From Cyclobacteriaceae bacterium (lineage in GTDB: Bacteria; Bacteroidota; Bacteroidia; Cytophagales; Cyclobacteriaceae), in the NCBI GenBank assembly GCA_016786585.1, contig JAEUUI010000008.1, positions 248,001 through 312,000 on the forward strand: a DNA stretch of 64,000 nt, read 5' to 3'. The notes under the pieces are model-generated. The model saw only the letters and a list, made by a program, of their open reading frames with translations, searched no databases and was not told where the DNA came from. Both the position numbers and the translations under genes were made by a program. This document shows positions 8,143-16,993 of this stretch, piece after piece (position 1 is the stretch's first letter; each line of letters starts with the position of its first letter).

Positions 8143-8727
8143 ATGTTTACCGGTATAATTGAAGCCTTCGGAAAAGTGAGTTCGATTCGAACGGAGGGTG
8201 GCAACAAACATTTTACAATCGAAAGTCCTATCAGCAATCAGCTGAGAGTTGATCAAAGTGTTTCGCATAATGGCGTATGTCTCACGGTTATAAAAATCGA
8301 CAGTGATTCGCATACCGTTACTGCAATTAACGAGACGCTGCAGAAGTCAAATCTCGGTAAGCTAGAACAGGGCGATGCCATTAACCTTGAGCGCTGCATG
8401 ATTGCCAATGGTCGCTTCGATGGTCACATCGTGCAGGGCCATGTTGACCAGACCGGAACCGTAAAGTCAGTAAAGGCGGTGGATGGCAGCTGGCTGTTTG
8501 ATTTTGAATACGATCCGTCATTGGGTAATGTAACGGTTGAAAAAGGATCGATCTGCGTGAATGGAGTAAGCCTTACATGCTTCAACTCAACAACCAACGG
8601 TTTTACCGTAGCAATTATTCCGTACACGTACGAGCATACCAACTTCAAATCGCTGAAGGCGGGTGATACCGTTAACCTCGAATTTGATATTATCGGGAAA
8701 TACGTAAAGCGCTTGCTGGGGAAGTAA
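8143..8727 (+). CDS. ribE: Riboflavin synthase subunit alpha
   Basis: Dismutates two molecules of 6,7-dimethyl-8-ribityllumazine into riboflavin and the pyrimidinedione, the last step of riboflavin synthesis. The start at 8143 gives the invariant N-terminus MFTGIIE. The 194-aa protein shows the internal duplication of two lumazine-binding barrels: the first has HNGVCLTV and the second CVNGVSLTC. The helix YTYEHTNF lies near the C-terminus. Length is normal. The gene is divergent from the winged-helix operon and ends one base before the convergent PAP2 gene. No FMN riboswitch was seen upstream. Confidence 0.96.
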   Translation: MFTGIIEAFGKVSSIRTEGGNKHFTIESPISNQLRVDQSVSHNGVCLTVIKIDSDSHTVTAINETLQKSNLGKLEQGDAINLERCMIANGRFDGHIVQGHVDQTGTVKSVKAVDGSWLFDFEYDPSLGNVTVEKGSICVNGVSLTCFNSTTNGFTVAIIPYTYEHTNFKSLKAGDTVNLEFDIIGKYVKRLLGK

Positions 8728-8728
8728 G

Positions 8729-9334
8729 CTACTTGACCTGAAGCTGTTGAGCTTCTTTATATTTTCGTTTCCAGATCCACTGCTGCACCTTATAGCCGGT
8801 CCAGCCGCAAAGCAACCCGATTAGCAGTCCAACCAAAATGTCGCCCGGATAATGCGCGCCAAGATAAATCCGTGTGTACGTCATTACTATAGCCCATACA
8901 AACAATACCCACATCCAGCGGTAGCGATGCCGGAACACCAGCCAGAAAAACATGGCGGTAGCAAAGGTGTTGGCTGCGTGGCTTGACGCGAAACCATACT
9001 TCCCGCCCGTATAAATCTTGCCGGCAGAATCTTTTACCAGATGAACGAGACCTTGCAACGAAGGCTCACGCGAGGGGCGAAGCCGTTCAAAGTATGGTTT
9101 CATAAAGCCGCTGGTGATCCGGTCCGTCAGGAGAATCGCGAACGCAATGCCGATGATGATAATCCACCAGTCTTTTTTGAAATATTTAATCGTGATGAAA
9201 AGCAGAAACAGATACAGTGGCAGCCAGAACAACGTTTTGGTGATCCAGAACATCACGGGATCGAGAAAGGGTGTATGAAAGCTGTTCAGGTAAAGCAGCA
9301 GTTCGCGATCAAGTTCTTTTAACCATTCCAGCAT
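8729..9334 (-). CDS. PAP2 family phosphatase
   Basis: Integral membrane acid phosphatase/haloperoxidase family protein of 201 aa, probably acting on a lipid phosphate such as undecaprenyl pyrophosphate or a phosphatidic acid. The three catalytic motifs are present: KPYFERLRP (K-x6-RP), SSHAANTF (the SGH motif in SSH form) and TRIYLGAHYPGD (R-x5-H-x3-D). About five to six hydrophobic spans surround them. The ATG at 9334 is preferred; an in-frame TTG two codons earlier is possible but unlikely. It converges with ribE, with one base between. Confidence 0.92.
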   Translation of the reverse strand: MLEWLKELDRELLLYLNSFHTPFLDPVMFWITKTLFWLPLYLFLLFITIKYFKKDWWIIIIGIAFAILLTDRITSGFMKPYFERLRPSREPSLQGLVHLVKDSAGKIYTGGKYGFASSHAANTFATAMFFWLVFRHRYRWMWVLFVWAIVMTYTRIYLGAHYPGDILVGLLIGLLCGWTGYKVQQWIWKRKYKEAQQLQVK

Positions 9335-9390
9335 GTGCAACAGATTGATCTCAAAGCTACTTAACTCTTCAAAAAGATATAACTTTCACC

Positions 9391-10326
9391 ATGAAATTTT
9401 CACAGGCTCCCGAGGCCCTTCTGATGGTCAGGCCGAAACACTTTGGATTCAATCCGCAAACTGCTGACACTAATACATTTCAGCATGCTACAACTTCCGA
9501 ATCTTCCTTGATTCAAACCCGTGCGCTTCAGGAATTTGATAAAATGGTTGATGTATTGCGTTCGAACGATATTGAAATTCTTGTCGTAGAAGATTCAACT
9601 AATCCGGTAAAACCGGATGCAATATTTCCGAACAACTGGATATCCTTTCACCACGATGGAACAATCGTGCTTTATCCAATGCTTGCGGAGAACCGAAGAC
9701 CGGAACGCGAAAATGCGGTAATTCAGTCCGTTGAACGGCTGTATTCAACGAACGACTGTATTGACTTAACTGCGTATGAAAATCAGGGTAAGTTTCTGGA
9801 GGGCACAGGCAGCATTGTGTTCGACTACGTGAATAAAATTGCCTATGCCTCACGTTCACCGCGAACGGATGAAACAGTGTTGAATGAGCTAATGACAAGA
9901 CTCGGATTCAAAAGCATTGTGTTCGATGCCGTAGACGAACAAGGCGAACCGATCTACCATACTAATGTTCTGATGTGCGTCGGAACAAAGTTTGTTATTC
10001 TTTGCCTGGATGCCATTAAGAATGAAGATGACCAGGATAGCTTATTGGCTTCGTTTGCTGAAACCCATCACAAAGTTATTGCCATCAGCTTTGCACAGAT
10101 GAAACAGTTTGCCGGCAACATGCTGGAAGTTAACTCAAAAGCGAGTGAACCATTTGTCCTCTTATCGCAACGTGCCTTTCAGTCGCTGCTGCCGGGCCAG
10201 CTTGATGCGCTTAGTAAGTTTGCAGAACCTGTTCCCATTGATATCCCCACCATCGAGGATCATGGCGGGGGCAGCGTACGCTGTATGGTGGCCGGTATTT
10301 TTAATCCGTCACGCGGGACCGACTGA
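9391..10326 (+). CDS. Arginine deiminase-related/citrulline-utilisation hydrolase (CtlX-like)
   Basis: Cytoplasmic guanidino-group-modifying enzyme superfamily protein, 311 aa, close to the family named CtlX for citrulline utilisation. Visible hallmarks are ALLMVRPKHFGFN at the N-terminus, FPNNWISFHHDG (catalytic-side His), the ENRRPER segment, FLEGTGSIVFD, YHTNVLMCVG and NMLEV. The expected nucleophilic Cys is near the C-terminus in GGGSVRCMVAGIF. It probably hydrolyses or deiminates an arginine- or citrulline-related substrate; the exact reaction is not determined by sequence. Its last 26 bases overlap the convergent histidine kinase gene. Confidence 0.85.
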   Translation: MKFSQAPEALLMVRPKHFGFNPQTADTNTFQHATTSESSLIQTRALQEFDKMVDVLRSNDIEILVVEDSTNPVKPDAIFPNNWISFHHDGTIVLYPMLAENRRPERENAVIQSVERLYSTNDCIDLTAYENQGKFLEGTGSIVFDYVNKIAYASRSPRTDETVLNELMTRLGFKSIVFDAVDEQGEPIYHTNVLMCVGTKFVILCLDAIKNEDDQDSLLASFAETHHKVIAISFAQMKQFAGNMLEVNSKASEPFVLLSQRAFQSLLPGQLDALSKFAEPVPIDIPTIEDHGGGSVRCMVAGIFNPSRGTD

Positions 10327-12184
10327 TCGTATCGGTATTCTTTTCAATCCACTCTTCGGCGGACTGGTAATTCTGAAAGAAGAAAGTCTCAATTCCGTGA
10401 GCCCGGGAAGTATCGCGTAAGCGATCGCGGTAATCTTCATTGTGCTGCTCCGGATCGTAAATGCAAATCCCGGTTCGTAAGCCATGTTGAACGGCTGACG
10501 GAAAAATTTCTTTGAACATCCACTTTTGGTCTTCGACAGCAATGCTTCCTTGTTTCCGCATATCGCTGATCCAGCAGGGCGTATGATAGAGAATCATCAT
10601 TTCGAGACTTTTCATGAATACCTGACGGTATTGCTCGCTGCTGGCCTGACCTTTCCAGATAACACCCAGTGCATTGATGCGGGCATTGTAAAATAGCGTG
10701 CAGCAATTATTCTCCAGACAAATCTGACCATCAATGTCGGTGAAGATTTTAAAATAGAGATAAAACTTAGTGCCCACATTCAATTGACTTTCAATCTCAA
10801 CCTTGCCGCCCAGACTTTCGATCTGTGATTTTACAAGGTATAAACCCAGTCCGCGGCCTTCGATATGAGAATGGAATCTTTTGTACAGTCCGAATAACTC
10901 TTTTCCGTACGATTCCAGGTTCATGCCCATGCCGTTGTCACTCACTTTTAGTACGACATAATTGTCCTGCTTGAATGTATGAAGTGAAAGTTCAAGGGTA
11001 CGTTGCGGAGATTGATATTTAATAGCATTTGAGATCAGGTTGTAAAGAATGCTGTTCAAAATTGGCCTGACGGTGTAGATAACTGGTTCAGATGAGAAAT
11101 CGGTTTTAACGATAATGCCTTCAAAGAGTTGTTCGCCAACGGCTTTTTTGGCCTGCAGGAATTCCGCTTCAAAATTTATCTTCTCTTTAACCCGGTAGAA
11201 TGCATTCCGTACGTCAATAATCTTGTTAAGGTCACGTATAACCCCATCGAATTCAAGAGACGATTCTTTGATCAGTTGAACGAGCTTGCGTGTTTCTTCC
11301 GACCCATCGGCATGTTCGCGCGCCAACAGGTTTGTTAACCCCAGCAGTCGGGCGATGGGAGCACGCAGGTTATGTGAGATGGTATACGAGAATTGTTGAA
11401 GTTCATGATTGTGTTTGATCAGCTCTTCATTGGCTTCAATAAGTTTACGGCCTTTTTCCTGCGCGATTTGTTCCAACTGCTGATTTTGCTCGGTGAGTTC
11501 ATTCCGCTGGTTCTGAATGATCGTGTACGCCAGTTTAAGATCGGTGTTGGTTTGTTGCAGACTTTTATTGATGTTCTCTTTTTCAAGAATGAGCCTGAGA
11601 TTCTGTTCTTCCGCACGTTCACTGATGATTTTCAAAATCAGGGCGCTTGCAGCGATCGCCACGAATGCAACAATCGAGATGTGATTAATGTAATAGTATG
11701 AACTGCTGGTAAAACCTTTTTGGTAATACCCCTGGCCGAGTGCTTCATGAATAGGATCGAACAAAACGAGGCACAATAAACTGAAACACAGAGTACTGTA
11801 GAGTTTGAGCCGTTCGCGTGTATTAAACACCAGGCAGGGAACAAGGCCTGAAGCCAGTAAAATGATGCGGCTGTCGTAATACAATATGTCGGTATGATCG
11901 CCCGTGGCTTTCAACCGGTAGGTGATATACAGCGTTACAATCGGCAGGAAAATACAAAGCAGTATTCGTCCGATATTGATGAACCCGAACCGGTTTAATG
12001 CGATAACTGAAAGATAAACGAGGGAAGTAAGAAATGTAAAGGGTGTGGATACGGTTGTGCCAAACAGCCAAACTGTGGCGAGTAGCAATACAAACGCGAG
12101 GATGGCAAAAATTACCGCGATCAGGTTGGCAATTTTTACATTTCGCAGTAACGCATCATGACTTTCAGAAACGGGGGCAAACAT
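10301..12184 (-). CDS. Membrane histidine kinase with C-terminal STAS-like domain
   Basis: Sensor kinase of 627 aa. The N-terminal 190 residues form about six hydrophobic spans without a large periplasmic domain. A coiled coil (about 195-270) leads to HisKA with the phospho-acceptor His in FSYTISHNLRAP, then an ATPase domain with the N box LYNLISNAIKYQ, G1 VSDNGMGM and G2 GRGLGLYLVKS. After the kinase a further ~130 residues begin with CLENNCCTLFYN and include WKGQASSEQYRQVFMKSLEM. They resemble the STAS/SpoIIAA-like domain found alone in Bacteroidota as a 'what is the current action' module. No response regulator is adjacent, so it is an orphan kinase. It overlaps the convergent CtlX-like gene. 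Confidence 0.85.
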   Translation of the reverse strand: MFAPVSESHDALLRNVKIANLIAVIFAILAFVLLLATVWLFGTTVSTPFTFLTSLVYLSVIALNRFGFINIGRILLCIFLPIVTLYITYRLKATGDHTDILYYDSRIILLASGLVPCLVFNTRERLKLYSTLCFSLLCLVLFDPIHEALGQGYYQKGFTSSSYYYINHISIVAFVAIAASALILKIISERAEEQNLRLILEKENINKSLQQTNTDLKLAYTIIQNQRNELTEQNQQLEQIAQEKGRKLIEANEELIKHNHELQQFSYTISHNLRAPIARLLGLTNLLAREHADGSEETRKLVQLIKESSLEFDGVIRDLNKIIDVRNAFYRVKEKINFEAEFLQAKKAVGEQLFEGIIVKTDFSSEPVIYTVRPILNSILYNLISNAIKYQSPQRTLELSLHTFKQDNYVVLKVSDNGMGMNLESYGKELFGLYKRFHSHIEGRGLGLYLVKSQIESLGGKVEIESQLNVGTKFYLYFKIFTDIDGQICLENNCCTLFYNARINALGVIWKGQASSEQYRQVFMKSLEMMILYHTPCWISDMRKQGSIAVEDQKWMFKEIFPSAVQHGLRTGICIYDPEQHNEDYRDRLRDTSRAHGIETFFFQNYQSAEEWIEKNTDTISRSRVTD

Positions 12185-12291
12185 TGGTTATCAGCGTTTT
12201 GCGTGCGCAAGTATAAGTAAACAGAACAATATTTCTTTCTAAAAGAATTTCTTAATTTTCGAATGTTATAGTTGGAATTAATTATCCCCCG

Positions 12292-13773
12292 ATGGAAAAG
12301 TTTGATCTCGTTGTTATTGGCGCAGGCCCTTCGGGCTATGCAGCTGCTATGCGTGCCATTGATTTTAAAAAGAAGGTATTGCTGATTGAAAAAGAGCGTG
12401 TAGGCGGAGCCGGTGTTACCAATGGAGCGTTATCATCGAAAACGTGGTGGGAACTTTCGCGCGAAGCATCAAGCTTTCGCAAAAATCTGAAACGTTACAA
12501 CATACAAGCCCCGAGTATCTCGTATAAAGAAATTCAATCAGAAGTTGTCAGGGCAGTAGAGGAGCGCAAAGGTATGCTGGAGGAACACATGGAGCTTCTG
12601 AAAAATTCTTCGAAAGCCAGTCTGCTTACCTTTAAATCCGGTACTGCGCGACTGATTACATCAAACGAAGTTGAAATTGCTAACGGTTTGCGCAAAGAAA
12701 CTGTAACAACCGACTATATTATTCTGGCTACCGGTAGTCGCCCGCGCTACTTGCCTGAATTGCCGATCGATGAAAAGATCGTGATGACCAGCGAAGGAAT
12801 AGAGGCGATGGAAGATTTCCCGGAAAGCATGGTGATTGTAGGTGCCGGGGTTATCGGTTGCGAGTACGCGACTATTTTTTCTGGATTCGGTAAAACAAAG
12901 GTTCATTTGATCGACAAAGGCGCACGCATTCTTCCGTTTGAAGACGAAGATGTTGTGAAAGTGATTGAGCGAAACATGGAAAACAGCGGTGTGCTCATTC
13001 ACCGCAATTCGCGCCTCATTCGTATGGAAGTTAAAAATGGCCGGGTTGAGTATGAGCTCGAGTACGATGATTCCAGTAAAGAAGTATTTAATGTAGAGAA
13101 GGCGCTGGTGTCGGTGGGCAGGATTCCAAACTATGAAGAGCTGTGGGATGATAAAGTGCCGATCAACATTACCAAGCGCGGCATTGAAGATAACGACACA
13201 CAAACCAATGTTTCTAACATATATGCAGTAGGTGATATTACCGCGGATATTTCATTGGTGAATGTGGGCGAATTGGAGGGACGCTATGCAGTAGAGAAGA
13301 TATTCGGTAGTCCGAAACGCAAACTCGTGTATGAAAACATCAGCACGATCATGTTCCTGAGTCCGGAAGTTGCGGGTGTCGGATTGAATGAAACGCAGGC
13401 GCGCGAAAAAGGAATCGAATATAAAGTTGTTACGCTGGATTACAGCTGCATACCGCGTGCGATTGCCAAACGAAATACACAAGGCTTTATCAAGTTACTG
13501 GTAACCAATGATGAGCAGATGAAGATATTGGGTGTCAAGATCATTGGAAATCAGGCATCCAGCGCGATCCAGGCAGTGGCCTTATTGATCTCGATGGATA
13601 AGGGAATTGAAGAGCTTGCTGAATGTGTTCATCCGCATCCGTCTATCACTGAAGGTATCCAGGAGTGCGTGCGGATGCTGCTCGGCAAGTCGCTGTTTAA
13701 ACCGTCGGCTTTGAAGGGAAGACTTTCCTGCAGAACCTGGTCGGTAGGAGAGTATAGTGATATTCATTTTTAG
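12292..13773 (+). CDS. Dihydrolipoamide dehydrogenase-like flavoprotein lacking the redox cysteines
   Basis: Pyridine-nucleotide/FAD oxidoreductase fold, 493 aa. FAD-binding GAGPSGYAAA is at residues 10-19, an NAD-binding GAGVIGCEYATIFSGFG lies in the middle, AVGDIT binds FAD, and the dimerisation domain ends with HPHPSITEG, which retains the His and Glu of the catalytic base pair. The active-site disulphide of the family (G-G-x-C-L/V-N-x-G-C-x-P-S-K) is replaced by GGAGVTNGALSSK, so both cysteines are absent. It therefore cannot be a normal lipoamide dehydrogenase or glutathione reductase. A transhydrogenase-like or direct electron-transfer role is possible. No ligase or acyltransferase genes of a 2-oxoacid complex lie nearby. 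Confidence 0.85.
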   Translation: MEKFDLVVIGAGPSGYAAAMRAIDFKKKVLLIEKERVGGAGVTNGALSSKTWWELSREASSFRKNLKRYNIQAPSISYKEIQSEVVRAVEERKGMLEEHMELLKNSSKASLLTFKSGTARLITSNEVEIANGLRKETVTTDYIILATGSRPRYLPELPIDEKIVMTSEGIEAMEDFPESMVIVGAGVIGCEYATIFSGFGKTKVHLIDKGARILPFEDEDVVKVIERNMENSGVLIHRNSRLIRMEVKNGRVEYELEYDDSSKEVFNVEKALVSVGRIPNYEELWDDKVPINITKRGIEDNDTQTNVSNIYAVGDITADISLVNVGELEGRYAVEKIFGSPKRKLVYENISTIMFLSPEVAGVGLNETQAREKGIEYKVVTLDYSCIPRAIAKRNTQGFIKLLVTNDEQMKILGVKIIGNQASSAIQAVALLISMDKGIEELAECVHPHPSITEGIQECVRMLLGKSLFKPSALKGRLSCRTWSVGEYSDIHF

Positions 13774-13782
13774 CGTTAACTA

Positions 13783-15300
13783 TTAACCTCGGTTTGCCAG
13801 CACTTCACTCAACGGTATCTTTCGGATTTTGCTTTCGATCCATGCGGAAAAATCAAACAGACGAATGATCTGCTGTTCAAAAACATCGTGACGCATTTTA
13901 TCGAAATCGCTCGCAATCTTTTCCCACAGCGCTTTCCGTTTCATTCCGGAAATCGGAAGGTTCTGCCGGTTCACAAAGCTTAAAACACTGCGCTCTATTT
14001 TGTACTCCTTCCCGACAACATTCATATCGCGTTTGATCGAGCGTGTTTCGGATTTAATAAGGTCGAAGTCTTTTTTCTCGTACAGGATCATCAGGTTAGC
14101 CAACCGGATGGTACGGTAAAGCGGGAGATATGAATAGTTCTTTCCAATGAAGATGATTTTATTTAACGCTTTCTGTGCCTTACCGTAATCGCGTAGCCCG
14201 AAGTGAATTAAAGCAGTATACAAACTCAATTCAGCATTGCGCGCGAGACTTAACAAATGTGATTTTTTGAATAGATCTTCTGAGAATCGCTGCATCAGGG
14301 CTTCGCTGGCAAAGAAGTCACCTTTATCAAGCAACGGAAATGCTTCGTACAGAAAAATCAAACATGTAACATTCGCACTGAAATTCAGTGACGGGTTGTC
14401 GAGCTTTTTGAGTTGATTAATAAAATGGCGCATGCCCTCATAGTTTTTCAAACTACGGAGCGTGTCGAGAATGCCTTCCAGCGTAAGCAAATAGTAGATG
14501 GGCGGATTTGACCATAGATGTTTATTGCTTTCTAAAAGATTATTAAGCTCATAAAAGGAGTGGAGGGCTGATTTGTAATCGCCCACACTAATCAGGTAGT
14601 TTGCCTGGAAAAGCTGGTGAAGTTTTTTGATCTCGAAATTTTCGACATTCGAGGAAGCCACAAGACTCATTTCACTCACCACCAGGTCGTTCAGTTCATT
14701 CTTCTGCTGTTCTGAACGGATGTTTCCTTTATGCAAAACCCGGTGTTTCAGTAATTCATACAATGCCGACTGCTGATTGATTTTCTGCGTGATGCGCATT
14801 ACTTCGTTGATGCGAAACTGCTTGTGAAGTAGCAACTTCTCATCAATGTGCGGAAAGTTTAGCGTAAGCAGATATTCCAGTTCCAGACGCGAGGCTATTA
14901 GTAACGCGTAATAATTTTCGAGCTTGCGTGCACTGTCGATTACTTTCTGCAATAAATCAAAACATTCTTCAAATAATGATTTCTCAAACAGGATGCGTGC
15001 CTTAAGAATCTTATCAAATAACGAGTAGTAACTGTCCTGTTCGGTTCGTAACGCCAACATGGTATCCAGCACAACCTGATAAAGATATTTGACGGTGGTA
15101 TCAAACGATGCTCCCGAATGCTGCTTCATAAATTTAGTTCGCAGCAGTTCAGGTGTTATAGTTTTATTCTGCCCGATGATAGTGTACAAGCTCAGGTAAT
15201 GCGGCATCGACTCCGCCCGGGGCGCGTTCATTTTAAAAGCCTTCTTTTCCGGTTTTGACATCGACTGGATGAGCGATATGAGGGCAGAAGACTTAAGCAT
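13783..15300 (-). CDS. Conserved hypothetical helical-repeat (TPR-like) protein
   Basis: The 505-aa product has no signal peptide and no recognised catalytic motif. It opens with MLKSSALISLIQSMSKPEKKAFK, a pattern seen in Bacteroidota proteins of unknown function that are almost wholly alpha-helical. Repeating helix pairs such as LFEKSLFEECFDLLQKVIDSARKLE, ISVGDYKSALHSFYELNN and FGLRDYGKAQKALNKI suggest TPR-like repeats and a scaffold role. It converges with the flavoprotein gene (9 bases apart) and is divergent from the citrate operon. Function unknown. Confidence 0.75.
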   Translation of the reverse strand: MLKSSALISLIQSMSKPEKKAFKMNAPRAESMPHYLSLYTIIGQNKTITPELLRTKFMKQHSGASFDTTVKYLYQVVLDTMLALRTEQDSYYSLFDKILKARILFEKSLFEECFDLLQKVIDSARKLENYYALLIASRLELEYLLTLNFPHIDEKLLLHKQFRINEVMRITQKINQQSALYELLKHRVLHKGNIRSEQQKNELNDLVVSEMSLVASSNVENFEIKKLHQLFQANYLISVGDYKSALHSFYELNNLLESNKHLWSNPPIYYLLTLEGILDTLRSLKNYEGMRHFINQLKKLDNPSLNFSANVTCLIFLYEAFPLLDKGDFFASEALMQRFSEDLFKKSHLLSLARNAELSLYTALIHFGLRDYGKAQKALNKIIFIGKNYSYLPLYRTIRLANLMILYEKKDFDLIKSETRSIKRDMNVVGKEYKIERSVLSFVNRQNLPISGMKRKALWEKIASDFDKMRHDVFEQQIIRLFDFSAWIESKIRKIPLSEVLANRG

Positions 15301-15420
15301 ACATAAATTGACGGTATTGTATTATTATTTTTTTATCCAATCAAAATACAGTAAATCAGATAATTAGATATGTGGTACTCAATTTGTAATTACGATTTTC
15401 GCACATTTTTAGCATTATAA

Positions 15421-15456
15421 CAAACGTTTGAAAATTTAGCTTTGACGTCAGCTAAA
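15421..15456 (+). promoter_or_regulatory. Candidate promoter and operator of the citrate operon
   Basis: TAGCTTTG (15437-15444) fits the TAnnTTTG -7 element, 34 bases ahead of the symporter start. No convincing TTG box lies at the right distance upstream. The -7 element lies inside an inverted repeat TTTAGCT (15435-15441) / AGCTAAA (15450-15456), and a 10-base perfect palindrome CAAACGTTTG (15421-15430) sits just upstream. Both could bind a regulator. The remainder of 15301-15478 is AT-rich with nothing else recognised. Confidence 0.4.
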
Positions 15457-15478
15457 TCCTGGCTTAACAGATACTCGG

Positions 15479-16963
15479 ATGTCGAAGCGATACATTGGCC
15501 TTTTTACGGGCATAGTTGCCTTTATAATAATCATGGTGCTTCCCGCGCCAGCAGGATTATCGCATGAAGGGAAGAGTGCGGCCGCAGTAGTTATCCTCAT
15601 GAGCATCTGGTGGATTACGGAAGCGATCCCCGTGTTTGCTACTGCCTTCCTGCCACTGGCACTTTACCCTGTTCTTCAAATTTTACCAGCATCCAAAACC
15701 GCTGTGAATTACGGTCACAATTACGTGCTGATGATGCTCGGTGGTTTTTTTCTTGGGAAGGCGATCGAGGCTCAAAATCTTCACAAGCGAATCGCCTTAG
15801 TGATCATAAACATCTTTGGAGTCAGTCGCAGGAAAATCATCTTCAGTATGATGGTTGCCACCGCGTTTCTTTCAATGTGGATTGCAAACGTTACGGCTGC
15901 AGTCATGATGTTTCCGATTGCATTATCGATCGTTGCCAAAGAGGAAGAAGATCTTACGGGTAAAAAAAGTACGTTCGCAAAAGCGTTGATGCTGGGCATT
16001 GCATATTCGGCTACGCTTGGCGGACTTGGAACTCTGATCGGCACACCGACAAACCTGATCATGATCGGTATCCTGGAAAACCTTTTTCCGGATGCCCCTC
16101 CGATAACATTCTTCACGTGGCTGAAAGTAGGCTTGCCTTTAATGATTGTGCTGTTGCCCATATTCGCATATTACCTGTCGCGCTATTTTAACGTAAGCGG
16201 GAACCTCAGCGGCAATGAAACACTCATTAAAGACGAACTGAAAGCGTTGGGTAAAACTACTCCGGGCGAACGCAGGGTAATTTATGTTTGCCTCTTCGCG
16301 ATTTTCGGTTGGGTATTTCGTGAAAATCTTGTCTTCGGTGATTTCGTCATCCCGGGGTGGAGTGAGTTGCTGGGGCTGCAGGATTTTGTGCATGACAGCA
16401 CCGTTGCTATTGCTGCATCGCTTTTGCTTTTCGCAATTCCTGCCAACAAAGAGAAGCGGCTGCTCGACTGGAAGCAGGCAAGTCAGGTTCCCTGGGGTGT
16501 TGTTATGATCGTTGGGGGAGGTTATGCAATTGCTGCCGGCTTTGAGTCAACCGGTTTGGCTGACTGGTTGGGTGCGCAACTCGCATTTGTAAGCAGTTAT
16601 CCGTTTATCATTGTGCTGATTCTTGTAATTGGTTTCGTGATGATCTTCACGGAATTCAATTCGAACACAGCAACGGCAAACATTCTTTTACCTGTACTCG
16701 CAAGTATGGCGGTTGCCGCGAGTATGAATCCATTCCTTTTGATGATTCCGGCAACAGTCGCATCATCGCTGGGTTTCATGATGCCTGCGGGAACAGGTCC
16801 GAACACGGTGATCTTCGGAAGTGAACGAGTAACGGTGTCCGACATGGTGAAATGTGGCGTGTGGTTGAATCTCATCAGCCTGGTAGTGCTTACTATTCTC
16901 ATGTATTTTGTTATCATGCCGTGGCTTAATTTCGAACCTACATTGCCGGCATGGGCGCAATAA
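15479..16963 (+). CDS. DASS-family (SLC13) sodium/anion symporter, probably citrate or dicarboxylate
   Basis: Inner-membrane permease of 494 aa with about eleven hydrophobic segments. Both substrate/sodium SNT-type hairpins of the DASS family are present: GTLIGTPTNLIM in the first half and the exact SNT in EFNSNTATANILLP in the second. The signature region around MMPAGTGPNTVIFG is also typical. The family imports di- and tricarboxylates with sodium. It is followed after 30 bases by the citrate lyase genes on the same strand, which makes citrate the most likely substrate. The family also contains succinate and malate carriers, so this is inference from context. Confidence 0.88.
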   Translation: MSKRYIGLFTGIVAFIIIMVLPAPAGLSHEGKSAAAVVILMSIWWITEAIPVFATAFLPLALYPVLQILPASKTAVNYGHNYVLMMLGGFFLGKAIEAQNLHKRIALVIINIFGVSRRKIIFSMMVATAFLSMWIANVTAAVMMFPIALSIVAKEEEDLTGKKSTFAKALMLGIAYSATLGGLGTLIGTPTNLIMIGILENLFPDAPPITFFTWLKVGLPLMIVLLPIFAYYLSRYFNVSGNLSGNETLIKDELKALGKTTPGERRVIYVCLFAIFGWVFRENLVFGDFVIPGWSELLGLQDFVHDSTVAIAASLLLFAIPANKEKRLLDWKQASQVPWGVVMIVGGGYAIAAGFESTGLADWLGAQLAFVSSYPFIIVLILVIGFVMIFTEFNSNTATANILLPVLASMAVAASMNPFLLMIPATVASSLGFMMPAGTGPNTVIFGSERVTVSDMVKCGVWLNLISLVVLTILMYFVIMPWLNFEPTLPAWAQ

Positions 16964-16993
16964 CATTACGGTTGTATATTTAGGGTAATACGT

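Noticed and set aside
12661-13203. 180-codon minus-strand reading frame inside the flavoprotein gene
   Set aside because: Antisense shadow of the NAD-binding domain; no domain, signal peptide or promoter supports it.
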